Origin: an uncultured Lachnospiraceae bacterium
Lineage (GTDB): Bacteria > Bacillota > Clostridia > Lachnospirales > Lachnospiraceae
Direction of reading: 5' to 3'
NCBI GenBank assembly: GCA_910578645.1
Contig: CAJTQI010000009.1
Span: forward strand, 1-64,000
Length of the DNA stretch: 64,000 nt
The notes beneath the pieces were generated by a model. It was not told the DNA's origin. It did no database searches and saw nothing but the letters and a program-made list of their open reading frames with translations. Positions 43,061 through 51,424 of the stretch are shown here, piece after piece (within the stretch, counting starts at the first letter, position 1; each line of letters starts with the position of its first letter). Both the position numbers and the translations under genes were made by a program.

Positions 43061-43885
43061 GTGAAGAAAATACTTGTGGTTTTACGGTATGTGGTGATTG
43101 TCCTAATCAGTATGCTTTGCCTGGCGCCCTTTGGAATACTGTTAATCTTGTCTTTGAATACGCCCCAGCGCAATTTCTACGAAGGGAATATGTTTATCCC
43201 GGATTTCTATTTCCGGAATTTTTCCGACGGGTGGAAGCAGTCCCAAATCGGACACGCCATGCTCAATTCCGGCATCATCACGGCGGGAGCGCTTGTGCTA
43301 ATCGTGATTCTTGGAGCCATGGCAGGCTATGCGGTAGCACGGTGTGGAAACAAATTTAACAGGATGGTCTATCTTATCTTTTTGTGCTGCATGATGGTGC
43401 CGGGAATTATCAATACAGTGCCCCTCTATGGGCTGATGATTAAGCTGCACGCTGTCAATACCTTGTGGGGGATGGCATGTGTATGCGCTACCCTGGCGAT
43501 TCCTCAGGCAGTCTTCGTATTCACCGGGTTTATTAAGGCGCTGCCCAAGGAACTGGAGGAAGCGGCGGTAATAGACGGATGCAGCAATGTGCAGGTGTTC
43601 TTTAGGATTATCCTGCCGCTCTTAAAGCCTTCCGTCTCTGCGGTGGTGATTTTAAACGGATTCGGGATATGGAACAATTATGCCCAGGCGGCATTTTTCC
43701 TGCAGGAACGTGCGAAGCATAACGTGCCCCAGGCGCTGTCTATCTATTTTCAGCAGTTTGCCGGGGCGAAATGGAATATTATGGCGTCCACGGCCGTCAT
43801 AGCTATCGTCCCTGTGGTCATCGCATTCCTGCTCTTCCAGAAAAATCTGATGCGGGGGCTGACCGACGGGGCCTTAAAGGGATAG
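43061..43885 (+). CDS. Sugar ABC transporter permease (MalG type)
   Basis: A 274-residue permease with six helices. The EAA loop is ELEEAAVIDGCSNVQVFFRI. GTG 43061 follows AAGGAGG and is only two bases after the previous stop. The extracellular segment NFYEGNMFIPDFYFRNF is normal for carbohydrate transporters of this class. Confidence 0.92.
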   Translation: MKKILVVLRYVVIVLISMLCLAPFGILLILSLNTPQRNFYEGNMFIPDFYFRNFSDGWKQSQIGHAMLNSGIITAGALVLIVILGAMAGYAVARCGNKFNRMVYLIFLCCMMVPGIINTVPLYGLMIKLHAVNTLWGMACVCATLAIPQAVFVFTGFIKALPKELEEAAVIDGCSNVQVFFRIILPLLKPSVSAVVILNGFGIWNNYAQAAFFLQERAKHNVPQALSIYFQQFAGAKWNIMASTAVIAIVPVVIAFLLFQKNLMRGLTDGALKG

Positions 43886-44003
43886 GTTGAAAAATCAGAG
43901 ATTCACTTGAGGGATTTGTGTCTGTGCGTTGCCTGCCACAAGCTCGTCCGATGTACATTCTTAGCAAAGCTGAGACAAAAGCAACGCAGAAATGGAGATA
44001 AAA
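43883..44003 (+). repeat. Dispersed leader repeat, copy 3 (upstream of GH66-like gene)
   Basis: Begins AGGTTGAAAAATC, then GATTTGTGTCTGTGCGTTGC, CCACAAGCTCG, and ends AAGCAACGCAGAAATGGAG. The outer stem pairs GCGTTGC (43926-43932) with GCAACGC. The copy at 48461 has GCTGC/GCAGC at the same place, a compensatory change. It separates the ABC permease from the GH66 gene inside one apparent operon. Confidence 0.75.
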
Positions 44004-45671
44004 ATGGATTTTTACCCGGTAAAAGCACAGTATAGAAGAGGGGAAGAAGTATGGCTGTGTCTGGAATTGGAAAAGGAAAGCGCCACCTGCTCTTATGAGA
44101 GGGCGGTGGTATCGGTTTTCTGGATGGAACGGCTGGTACGCAGAGTGGAAGTGAAGGAGCTGTGTAATGCAATGGAGATATGTGTAGGTGCATATGAGGA
44201 AGACTTTGCGGGCTATGGCGTGAGGGTCGTCCTGTGCGGGGCAGGGAAGACGACGGTGCTGGAGACGGCCTTCGACGTGGTTAAGGAGCCCAGGCGTTCC
44301 CTGCGGTATGGTTTTTTGAGTGATTTTACAACACAGGATGCAGATAACGGGGCTGTCGCACAGCTTCGGAAATATCATATCAATATGGTGCAGTTCTATG
44401 ACTGGTCGTATCGCCATGACAGTCTGGTGGCGGACAAGCCGGATTATGAAGACATGATGGGCAAGCGGATTCATTTGGAAACCGTAAAAGAAAAAATTAT
44501 CCAGGCGAAGGAATATGGTATGTGGCCCATCGCATATGGCGCGGTTTATGCGGCGTCCGGAAAGTTCTATGAGACACATAAGGACTGGGCTTTTTACAAC
44601 AGTAATCAAGAAGTATTCCGGTTTATAGATGCTTTCTACATTATGAATATACAGGAAGACTCCCCCTGGAGGGAACATTTAATAGGGCAGTATCGGGAGG
44701 CCATGGAGAAAGTAGGGTTTTCCGGGATTCATATGGATACCTATGGGTTCCCGAAAACTGCTCATTCCCGCCTGGAAGGCAGGTTTAGGCGTGTGGCGCT
44801 ACAGGAACAGTTCGGGAGCCTGATTGACGAGACACGGCAGGAATTGGGCAAGACGGGAGAGGAACCTTACCTTATCTTTAACAATGTGGGAAACTGGCCT
44901 GTGGCAGACACCGCTAGACACGGCGTGGACGCGGTCTATATTGAGGTGTGGCCGCCCTATGAAAGATATTTCCACATAAAACAGTTGATTCTGGAAGCCC
45001 GGCGTTTGGTGGAGGACAAAAAACCGGTGATTCTGGCGGCTTATCTGGAACCTTTCCGCAAGGAGGATGAAGCCTCGGCCACCTATGCAGCCAGATTGTT
45101 GACGGCAACGATTGTGTCCAATGGGGCGTATCATTTGTTACTTGGGGAAAACAAGGCTGTGCTGACCCAGGGATACTATGGGGATTACAGTGTGATGTCC
45201 GAAGCGTGTGCCGGGATAATGCGTAGATATTACGATTTTATGGTTCGGTATTTGAATCTGTTTTACAATCCGGAACTGACAGATGTGTCAATGACCCATA
45301 TGGGATGGGATAACTATGAGTACCAGTGGGCAGGGACGGATTGGAGTGCCTATGGAGAGTATGGGAAACTGTGGGTTACGGTGCGTGAAAGTGAAGAAAT
45401 AAAGCTTTTTTCTTTCATTAATCTGTGCGGCTGTAGTGAGGATTACTGGAATAAAGGTAAAAAGAAGCCGCCTGTGCAGAAAAATGTTACTTGTATGGCG
45501 GTGGTGGAGAAAGAGGTGGAAGGGATATACTTCACCAGTCCCGACCTGCCAGACTGTGCAAGCCGGGAACTGGATTATGTGTATACCGTGAATGAAAAAG
45601 GACGGTTTGTGAAGTTTTCTGTGCCGGAAGTGGAAGTCTGGTCGGCAGTATATATCAGGATGCATAAGTGA
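44004..45671 (+). CDS. GH66-like glycosidase (dextranase/CITase family), cytoplasmic
   Basis: A 555-residue protein resembling the (beta/alpha)8 and C-terminal parts of glycoside hydrolase family 66. Asp245 in GIHMDTYGF and Glu314 in VYIEVWPPY fit the nucleophile and acid/base. Their spacing of 69 is close to that of characterised dextranases. HINMVQFYDWSYRHD is another typical segment. There is no signal peptide, and secreted dextranases are longer, so this one should act on imported isomalto-oligosaccharides. ATG 44004 is preferred because ATG 43992 overlaps the ribosome site. It follows the ABC transporter genes and probably completes that locus. Confidence 0.8.
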   Translation: MDFYPVKAQYRRGEEVWLCLELEKESATCSYERAVVSVFWMERLVRRVEVKELCNAMEICVGAYEEDFAGYGVRVVLCGAGKTTVLETAFDVVKEPRRSLRYGFLSDFTTQDADNGAVAQLRKYHINMVQFYDWSYRHDSLVADKPDYEDMMGKRIHLETVKEKIIQAKEYGMWPIAYGAVYAASGKFYETHKDWAFYNSNQEVFRFIDAFYIMNIQEDSPWREHLIGQYREAMEKVGFSGIHMDTYGFPKTAHSRLEGRFRRVALQEQFGSLIDETRQELGKTGEEPYLIFNNVGNWPVADTARHGVDAVYIEVWPPYERYFHIKQLILEARRLVEDKKPVILAAYLEPFRKEDEASATYAARLLTATIVSNGAYHLLLGENKAVLTQGYYGDYSVMSEACAGIMRRYYDFMVRYLNLFYNPELTDVSMTHMGWDNYEYQWAGTDWSAYGEYGKLWVTVRESEEIKLFSFINLCGCSEDYWNKGKKKPPVQKNVTCMAVVEKEVEGIYFTSPDLPDCASRELDYVYTVNEKGRFVKFSVPEVEVWSAVYIRMHK

Positions 45672-45700
45672 TTTGTGCAGATGGCTATTTCAAAAGTCAT

Positions 45701-45722
45701 GTTACCCTCAGTGAACAAAGGG
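45701..45722 (-). repeat. 22-base dispersed repeat, copy 2
   Basis: On the minus strand CCCTTTGTTCACTGAGGGTAAC, just after the stop codon of the minus-strand MATE gene. See 31595 and 56696. Confidence 0.6.
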
Positions 45723-45727
45723 TACTT

Positions 45728-47116
45728 TTAGTGATAAGACAACTGTTTCTGATGCCGGTTTGCAATCCTGATTTTGCTAAAGAAACAGTAGTACACGATA
45801 AAGAGGATACTGGTGGTACACCAGGTAAGGGGATAACTGAAAATAATGGTGTAGATATCCGGCTTTCTGGGCACGGCAAGCATAATCCACAAGATACGGA
45901 TAAGGCATATGCCGCTTAGGCAGATTAGGGTGGGAATCCAACAATCTCCCACGCCGCGCAGGGCACCGGACAGTATCTCCACGCACACATAGGTGGCGAA
46001 GGTGGGCACAAGGAACCATGTAATCTGTATGCCGATGCGCATGACTTCCGGGTCCGAGGTGAAGAAAGCATAGATGGCGTGTCCGCAGATACGCAGCACA
46101 ATGCTGATAAATATTGCCGCGGCGAAGCTCATGGCCAGACAGCTACGGATTCCCTTGCGCACCCGCTCGCTCTTTCCGGCGCCATAGTTCTGGCCTACGA
46201 AAGTTGTGATGGCAATGCCGAAGGAACTGATAGTCATCCAGAACAATGCATCCAGTTTCCCGTATACGGTCCAGGCTGCCACTGTGTCTGTGCCCAGGCT
46301 ATTGATGGCGGTCTGGATGATGATGTTGGAAAAGCTGTACATGACAGACTGTAAGCCTGCGGGGAACCCGATGCGGATAATCCGTTTTAACATCTTATGG
46401 TCAAAGCGGATTTGGCGCAGTTCCAGATGATGCATGTCGTCCACTCTGACAAGCACCAGAATCACCAATATCGCGCTGAAAGCCTGGGAGCAGATAGTGG
46501 CGATGGCAGCGCCGGCCACACCCATATCAAAGGCCACGATTAAAACAAGGTCAAGTATAATATTGACGAAGCAGCTTGCAATGAGGAAGTAAAGGGGCCG
46601 CCTTGAATCCCCTACCGCGCGCAGGATGCCGGAACCGATGTTGTAGATGAGGTTTCCGATTGTTCCCACGAAATAAATACGGATATAGAGGATGGACGGG
46701 CCGAGCACATCCTGCGGGGTATCCATGGCGGTCAGGATGGCAGGAGCGGTCAGGATGCCGCCGAGCATCATCACGAATCCGCCTACAATACCGAAGGCCA
46801 TGGCCGTATGTACCGCATAGTTTACCAATTCTGATTTTTTAGCGCCATAATATTGTGAGATGACAACGGTGGCGCCGCTGGCAAGACCCACGAAGAACCC
46901 TACTAACAGGTTGATGACGGTGCCTGTTCCGCCGCCCACCGCCGAGAGCGCTTCTTTTCCCACAAAACGCCCTACGATGACGGCGTCCGCCGCATTGTAG
47001 AGCTGCTGAAAAAATGTCCCGAATAAAATAGGGAAGAAAAACAGAAGAAGCTGCTGCCAGATGACTCCTTCCGTAATCTTATTTTCTGTTGTCTTAGTGA
47101 TTTCTTTCGTTTCCAT
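45728..47116 (-). CDS. MATE family efflux transporter
   Basis: A 462-residue MATE transporter with about 12 helices (FFPILFGTFFQQLYNAADAV, VGKEALSAVGGGTGTVINLL). It is of a different subgroup from the two MATE genes near 20 kb: the FQQLYNAADAVIVG signature is the DinF/NorM-like type common in Clostridia. It is a single-gene unit facing the GH66 locus. Substrate unknown. Confidence 0.92.
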   Translation of the reverse strand: METKEITKTTENKITEGVIWQQLLLFFFPILFGTFFQQLYNAADAVIVGRFVGKEALSAVGGGTGTVINLLVGFFVGLASGATVVISQYYGAKKSELVNYAVHTAMAFGIVGGFVMMLGGILTAPAILTAMDTPQDVLGPSILYIRIYFVGTIGNLIYNIGSGILRAVGDSRRPLYFLIASCFVNIILDLVLIVAFDMGVAGAAIATICSQAFSAILVILVLVRVDDMHHLELRQIRFDHKMLKRIIRIGFPAGLQSVMYSFSNIIIQTAINSLGTDTVAAWTVYGKLDALFWMTISSFGIAITTFVGQNYGAGKSERVRKGIRSCLAMSFAAAIFISIVLRICGHAIYAFFTSDPEVMRIGIQITWFLVPTFATYVCVEILSGALRGVGDCWIPTLICLSGICLIRILWIMLAVPRKPDIYTIIFSYPLTWCTTSILFIVYYCFFSKIRIANRHQKQLSYH

Positions 47117-47334
47117 GGATATACCTTTCTAAACTGCACCATATGTGCAATTTCCACGATTGTAGCACTGTTGATAAGGTTTTTCAAGGGCAGTTTGCTA
47201 ACTTGAACAATCTTTTTTGTCAAGCGTTTTTGTGCATTTTTTCAAAAATAATTACCGAATGAAATGCGGCAATCTCGCCTGTTTTTGTGCAATATTTTCT
47301 GTTAAGCTTCAGTGACAAACATCAATAAAAAATA

Positions 47335-47363
47335 TTGTCAAAAAAATATCAATGTGGTATGAT
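47335..47363 (+). promoter_or_regulatory. Promoter of the ECF S-component gene
   Basis: TTGTCA (47335-47340), 17-base spacer, TATGAT (47358-47363). It implies a leader of about 135 bases before the gene. Confidence 0.6.
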
Positions 47364-47384
47364 GACACCGTATTGTATCTCACA

Positions 47385-47470
47385 AGGACAGTCCGTCCCG
47401 GCTTAAGGCACTGACCATCCGTCAAGGAAAGCGGCAGACGGTTGGTACCGGCAGGAATCCGGACTGGAAC
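47385..47470 (+). ncRNA. Structured leader RNA, possible riboswitch
   Basis: CAGTCCG (47389-47395) pairs perfectly with CGGACTG (47460-47466). Inside, ACCATCCGTC (47414-47423) pairs with GACGGTTGGT (47437-47446) with one mismatch. Short CCGG elements sit between them. The fold is closed 26 bases before the ribosome site AGGAGG. It does not match the FMN, TPP, THF, T-box or cobalamin consensus I can recall. A ligand linked to the vitamin transported downstream, such as pantothenate, is conceivable but unproven. Confidence 0.45.
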
Positions 47471-47506
47471 ATTGTACACGAGAATAATAACAGGAGGATT
47501 TGTACC

Positions 47507-48328
47507 ATGAAAAATGAAAAGACTTACGCAATGGTGCTTACGGCACTATTCACCGCCATAATCGTGATTATGGCATTCACCCCGCTTGGGTATATCCCGC
47601 TTGTAGTAATCAATGCGACGATTATCCACATCCCGGTTATCTTAGGAGCGCTATTTCTTGGACCGAAGAAAGGTGCATTTTTGGGATTTGTATTCGGGCT
47701 GACCAGTTTTATCAACAATACGTTTAAGGCGGCCACGGCGTCGGCTTTCGTATTTTCTCCGGTGCTTGCCTACAATGTGGACGGCGTACCGGGCATCTTT
47801 AAGAGTATTTATATTTGTTTCGTACCAAGGATTTTGGTTGGGATTGTACCTTATTTTGTATATCTGCTCATCCGCAAAGCACTAAGAGGCGAAGGGCAGT
47901 CAGGAAGGATTATCGCAGACGGGGCGGCTTCGTTTATTTTGTTTGTGTCTCTGCGGGCCTTTCTGATAAGACTTCTGCCGGATGTTTTAAGCGCGACGGT
48001 GTGCACGGTTATAGGGCTGGCAGCAGGCGGTGTGCTGATGGCGGTCCTTACGGTCAGCGGAAGGAAGAAAGGTTCTGCCAATATTGCCCTTGCCTATGCG
48101 GGGCTTGCAGGAGCCTATACGAATACGCTGTTTGTGATGAGCGGTATATTTATTTTATATAAAGAAGCTTACGCCCAGGCCGTAGGAGTGGCCGGTGAGG
48201 CCGTTTTGGACGTGATTATGGGCGTCGTAACTTTTAACGGTGTGGTGGAGGCCGTGGTGGCAGCCATCATCGTTGCCGGGGTTGGAATTGCACTGACAAG
48301 AGTAAAACCGGTTTATTCCCGCGAGTAA
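47507..48328 (+). CDS. ECF transporter S component, probably for pantothenate
   Basis: A 273-residue membrane protein with about six helices and the alanine/hydrophobic N-terminus of ECF substrate-binding subunits (AMVLTALFTAIIVIMAFTP, then IPVILGALFLGPKKGAFLGF). It binds a vitamin and docks to the shared EcfA/A'/T module, which is not in this window. The two following genes are coaX and coaBC, so pantothenate (PanT) is the best guess from context. The C-terminal half is longer than in most S components. A folded leader precedes it. Confidence 0.75.
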   Translation: MKNEKTYAMVLTALFTAIIVIMAFTPLGYIPLVVINATIIHIPVILGALFLGPKKGAFLGFVFGLTSFINNTFKAATASAFVFSPVLAYNVDGVPGIFKSIYICFVPRILVGIVPYFVYLLIRKALRGEGQSGRIIADGAASFILFVSLRAFLIRLLPDVLSATVCTVIGLAAGGVLMAVLTVSGRKKGSANIALAYAGLAGAYTNTLFVMSGIFILYKEAYAQAVGVAGEAVLDVIMGVVTFNGVVEAVVAAIIVAGVGIALTRVKPVYSRE

Positions 48329-48354
48329 TGAGCCAGGCGCCGTTACACGGGCAT

Positions 48355-48403
48355 TTGCCGAATGTCTGCCGGCGTGGAGAATCCACGCTTGCAGGTTCGG
48401 CAA
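48355..48403. repeat. Nested hairpin after the ECF S-component gene
   Basis: TTGCCGAA (48355-48362) pairs with TTCGGCAA (48396-48403). It encloses CTGC/GCAG and GCGTGG/CCACGC around an AGAAT loop. No T-run follows, so it is not a standard terminator. Confidence 0.5.
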
Positions 48404-48460
48404 GAATAGAAGACAGAATGGAAACAGGATAGATTTGTGAGAGACAGATACGGGAAAGGA

Positions 48461-48583
48461 AAAGATTGAAAATTAAAATTTTCAATCGCGAGATTTGTGT
48501 CTGCGCGCTGCTTGCCACAAACTCGGTTCATGCGCTGTCTCAAAAATAGTTGAGACAAAAGCAGCGCAGAAATAGGGGTAAAT
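48461..48583 (+). repeat. Dispersed leader repeat, copy 4 (upstream of coaX)
   Basis: Best-formed copy. The 5' hairpin is ATTGAAAATT/AATTTTCAAT (48465-48474/48477-48486). The core GCGAGATTTGTGTCTGCGCG is followed by CTGCTTGCCACAAACTCG. The inner hairpin is TGTCTCAA/TTGAGACA (48536-48543/48550-48557). The outer stem pairs CTGCGCGCTGCTT (48501-48513) with AAGCAGCGCAG (48559-48569). AATAGGGG then leads to the coaX start. Confidence 0.8.
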
Positions 48584-49351
48584 ATGATTTTAGCTGTTGA
48601 TATCGGAAATACAAATATTGTGATAGGCTGTATGAAGGGAGAGGAAATCTGTTTTGTGGAGCGCGTGTCCACCAACCAGTCCGGTACGGAACTTGAGTAT
48701 GTGGTGGAGTTTCGCACGCTGCTTGAACTATACCATATCGGCGTGGAGGATATCACAGGCAGCATTATCTCTTCGGTGGTGCCTCCCCTCAACAATATCG
48801 TGAAAGCAGCGTTAGAGAAATTGTTTCATAAAGTACCGTTGCTTGTAGGGCCGGGGGTGAAGACCGGGCTGAATATTCTGATGGATAATCCGGGACAGCT
48901 TGGCTCTGACCTGGTTGTCAATGCGGTGGCGGGGCTGCATTATTACGGGGCGCCTATCATCATGATTGACATGGGCACGGCGACCACTATCAGTGTGGTG
49001 GACGAGAAAAGAAATTATATCGGCGGCATGATACTGCCGGGTGTGAAAGTGTCTCTGGATTCCCTCGTAAACAGGACTTCGCAGCTTCCGCGTATCAGTC
49101 TGGAAGCGCCTAAGAAGGTCATCGGCAAGAACACCATCGACTGTATGAAGAGCGGAATCGTGATGGGACAGGCGGCGTGTTTGGACGGCATGATTGAGAG
49201 AATCTACGACGAACTTGGCTATGAGGCGCCGGTGGTTGCCACAGGCGGGCTTTCAGGGAGTATCGTGCCTTACTGTAAGCGGGAGATAATCTGTGACAAT
49301 GAATTGACCCTAAAGGGGTTGGGGATTATCTATAGGAAGAATGTGGAGTAG
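48584..49351 (+). CDS. coaX: Type III pantothenate kinase
   Basis: Phosphorylates pantothenate, the first step of CoA synthesis, using the ASKHA-fold type III enzyme that CoA does not inhibit. 255 residues. The phosphate loop is ILAVDIGNTNIVIGCMKG, the pantothenate-binding region LGSDLVVNAVAGLHYYG, the catalytic aspartate region MIDMGTATTISVVD and the adenosine motif VVATGGLSGSIVPYC. It lies between an ECF S component and coaBC, forming a CoA cluster. Its leader is a dispersed repeat rather than a plain spacer. Confidence 0.96.
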   Translation: MILAVDIGNTNIVIGCMKGEEICFVERVSTNQSGTELEYVVEFRTLLELYHIGVEDITGSIISSVVPPLNNIVKAALEKLFHKVPLLVGPGVKTGLNILMDNPGQLGSDLVVNAVAGLHYYGAPIIMIDMGTATTISVVDEKRNYIGGMILPGVKVSLDSLVNRTSQLPRISLEAPKKVIGKNTIDCMKSGIVMGQAACLDGMIERIYDELGYEAPVVATGGLSGSIVPYCKREIICDNELTLKGLGIIYRKNVE

Positions 49352-49370
49352 TTTTCTCCAAAGGAAATAC

Positions 49371-49409
49371 GACAGCAGGCTTAGGGGCTCATGCCTTAAG
49401 CCTGCTGTC
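49371..49409. repeat. Perfect 13-bp hairpin after coaX
   Basis: GACAGCAGGCTTA (49371-49383) and TAAGCCTGCTGTC (49397-49409) are fully complementary with a 13-base loop. There is no T-run. It may be a factor-independent pause, a processing site or a REP-like element. Confidence 0.5.
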
Positions 49410-49592
49410 TGGTAAATAACCGCAGGAGATTGGGACTTAGGAAGATGCCCCGCGGGTTTGTAAAAAGCAGAACTATAACTCTATGGTACAGTTTGTCCCA
49501 TAGATACTGTAATAACAAGAAGAATGAAGAAAAATTACATGTAATATTGAATTAATTCATATTGTATAACATAGAAAAGAGGACTGGTTTGT

Positions 49593-50789
49593 ATGACAAT
49601 AGTGGGAAAACATATTGTTTTGGGGGTGACGGGGAGCATTGCAGCGTATAAGATTGCCTCTCTTGCCAGTATGCTTGCCAAGGGAAAGGCGGATGTGACG
49701 GTCATTATGACGCCCAACGCCACGAATTTTGTCAATCCGATTACCTTTGAATCGTTGACGGGCAACAAATGTCTGGTAGATACCTTCGACCGGAATTTCC
49801 AATTCCAGGTGGAGCATGTCTCTTTAGCGAAGCAAACAGATGTATGTCTGGTGGCGCCGGCGTCGGCGGACGTGATTGCCAAGGCAGCGCACGGCATTGC
49901 GGACGATATGCTGACCACCACGCTTTTGGCATGTACCTGCCCGAAGATTTTCGCCCCGGCGATGAATACCAGGATGTATAGGAATCCGGTGGTACAGGAC
50001 AACATGAAGATATTGGAGCGTTATGGGGCAGAGGTGGTCACGCCCGCTAATGGTTATCTGGCCTGCGGCGATACGGGCGAAGGGAAGATGCCAGAGCCGG
50101 AGACGCTGTATGAGTATATCGTAAAAGCGTTGACCAAAAAGGATATGGCGGGGAAGAAAATACTTGTCACGGCAGGGCCTACTCAGGAGAAAATCGACCC
50201 GGTGCGCTATATCAGCAACCATTCTACGGGCAAGATGGGCTATGCGATTGCCAGACAGGCGATGATGCGCGGTGCGGAAGTGACGCTTGTGTCCGGAAAA
50301 GTAAGTATACAGCCGCCTATGGGGGTGCGGTTTGTCCCTGTGGTGTCGGCTGCGGACATGGCGAAAGCCGTGAAAGAGTCGGCCCAGGAGCAGGACATTA
50401 TTGTCAAGGCGGCGGCGGTTGCCGATTACCGTCCAAGCGTGGTATCGGATGAAAAAGTAAAGAAGAAGGACGGGGAAATGTCCGTCCCGTTGGAGAGGAC
50501 GGAGGATATCCTCGCATACCTGGGAGCGCATCGCCAAAAAGGACAGTTTTTGTGCGGTTTTTCCATGGAGACGGAACATATGGTGGAAAATTCCCGTGTA
50601 AAACTGGAGAAGAAGAATATTGACATGATTGTTGCCAATAATCTGAAGCAGGTGGGTGCGGGCTTTGGCACGGACACCAATGTTGTGACCTTTCTGACAA
50701 GAGACGGCATGGAAGAGCTTCCCCTGATGCGTAAGGAAGACGTGGCCGACAGGCTGTTGGACGCGGTGATGCGGCGGATAGATGGGTAA
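49593..50789 (+). CDS. coaBC: Bifunctional PPC decarboxylase / PPC synthetase
   Basis: Joins cysteine to 4'-phosphopantothenate and decarboxylates the product in CoA synthesis. 398 residues. The N-terminal flavoprotein CoaC domain has VLGVTGSIAAYKIASLASML, the histidine region QVEHVSLAKQ and the motif APAMNTRMYRNP. The C-terminal CoaB domain begins KILVTAGPTQEKIDPVRYIS, with NHSTGKMGYAIA and IVKAAAVADYRP. ATG 49593 is preceded by only a weak ribosome site. It continues with ispF after 16 bases. Confidence 0.96.
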   Translation: MTIVGKHIVLGVTGSIAAYKIASLASMLAKGKADVTVIMTPNATNFVNPITFESLTGNKCLVDTFDRNFQFQVEHVSLAKQTDVCLVAPASADVIAKAAHGIADDMLTTTLLACTCPKIFAPAMNTRMYRNPVVQDNMKILERYGAEVVTPANGYLACGDTGEGKMPEPETLYEYIVKALTKKDMAGKKILVTAGPTQEKIDPVRYISNHSTGKMGYAIARQAMMRGAEVTLVSGKVSIQPPMGVRFVPVVSAADMAKAVKESAQEQDIIVKAAAVADYRPSVVSDEKVKKKDGEMSVPLERTEDILAYLGAHRQKGQFLCGFSMETEHMVENSRVKLEKKNIDMIVANNLKQVGAGFGTDTNVVTFLTRDGMEELPLMRKEDVADRLLDAVMRRIDG

Positions 50790-50805
50790 ATATATGGAGG
50801 AAATT

Positions 50806-51345
50806 ATGAGAATCGGTATGGGTTATGATGTGCACCGTCTGGTGGAGGGGCGGAAACTTATTATGGGCGGCGTGGAGATACCTTACGAAAAGGGGCTTTT
50901 GGGCCATTCGGATGCGGACGTGCTTCTGCATGCCATTATGGATGCCCTCCTGGGGGCGGCGGCTCTTGGAGATATCGGTAAGCATTTCCCGGACACCGAG
51001 CCTGCCTACAAGGGAATATCTTCTGTCAAGCTCCTGGAGCATGTGGGAGCGCTTTTGGAGGAGCATCGTTTCCTGATTGAAAATATTGACGCAACAATCA
51101 TTGCCCAGGCGCCTAAGATGCGTCCCCACATTGATTTGATGCAGGAAAATATCGCCTGTGCGCTGGGCATCGATGCAGGGCAGGTCAATGTGAAGGCGAC
51201 CACCGAGGAAGGGCTTGGCTTCACAGGAACAGGGGAGGGCATTTCCGCCCAGGCCATCTGTATGCTTGCAAGTCCAAGGGAGCTGTACAGCCAGGATGTG
51301 GGAGCAAGAAAATGTGACGGATGCGGCGGATGCCCGAAGCGGTGA
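50806..51345 (+). CDS. ispF: 2-C-methyl-D-erythritol 2,4-cyclodiphosphate synthase
   Basis: Makes the cyclic diphosphate intermediate of the MEP isoprenoid pathway. A zinc enzyme and trimer in known cases. Motifs are RIGMGYDVHRLVEG (metal ligands Asp and His), LGHSDADVLLHAIMDALLGA and KATTEEGLGFTGTGEGI. ATG 50806 follows GGAGG; the upstream in-frame ATG lies in the coaBC end. At 179 residues it is ~20 longer than usual because of a Cys-rich tail (KCDGCGGCPKR) that is not part of the fold and could bind metal. Confidence 0.95.
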   Translation: MRIGMGYDVHRLVEGRKLIMGGVEIPYEKGLLGHSDADVLLHAIMDALLGAAALGDIGKHFPDTEPAYKGISSVKLLEHVGALLEEHRFLIENIDATIIAQAPKMRPHIDLMQENIACALGIDAGQVNVKATTEEGLGFTGTGEGISAQAICMLASPRELYSQDVGARKCDGCGGCPKR

Positions 51346-51385
51346 GAGATAGTTTAGGCACTGGGGTGAAAACAATAAATTCAGG

Positions 51386-51414
51386 TTGACAAAACAGGTT
51401 TTTTTGCATATCCT
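51386..51414 (+). promoter_or_regulatory. Promoter of the cysE-cysS unit
   Basis: TTGACA (51386-51391), 17-base spacer, TATCCT (51409-51414), just before the T-box leader. Confidence 0.65.
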
Positions 51415-51424
51415 ATTAGCAGAA

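Noticed and set aside
43818..44678. Minus-strand frame of 286 codons opposite the GH66 gene
   Set aside because: No family signature; the plus-strand GH66-like frame has catalytic motifs.
47385..47470. Cobalamin, FMN or THF riboswitch
   Set aside because: The folded leader lacks the consensus blocks of these classes as I know them, so only an unassigned structured leader is reported.
49824..50579. Minus-strand frame of 251 codons opposite coaBC
   Set aside because: Shadow of coaBC with Arg/His-rich composition typical of antisense frames.
50404..51375. Minus-strand frame of 323 codons opposite ispF and coaBC
   Set aside because: Antisense shadow of two clear genes, low-complexity His/Pro/Ser-rich, no ribosome site.
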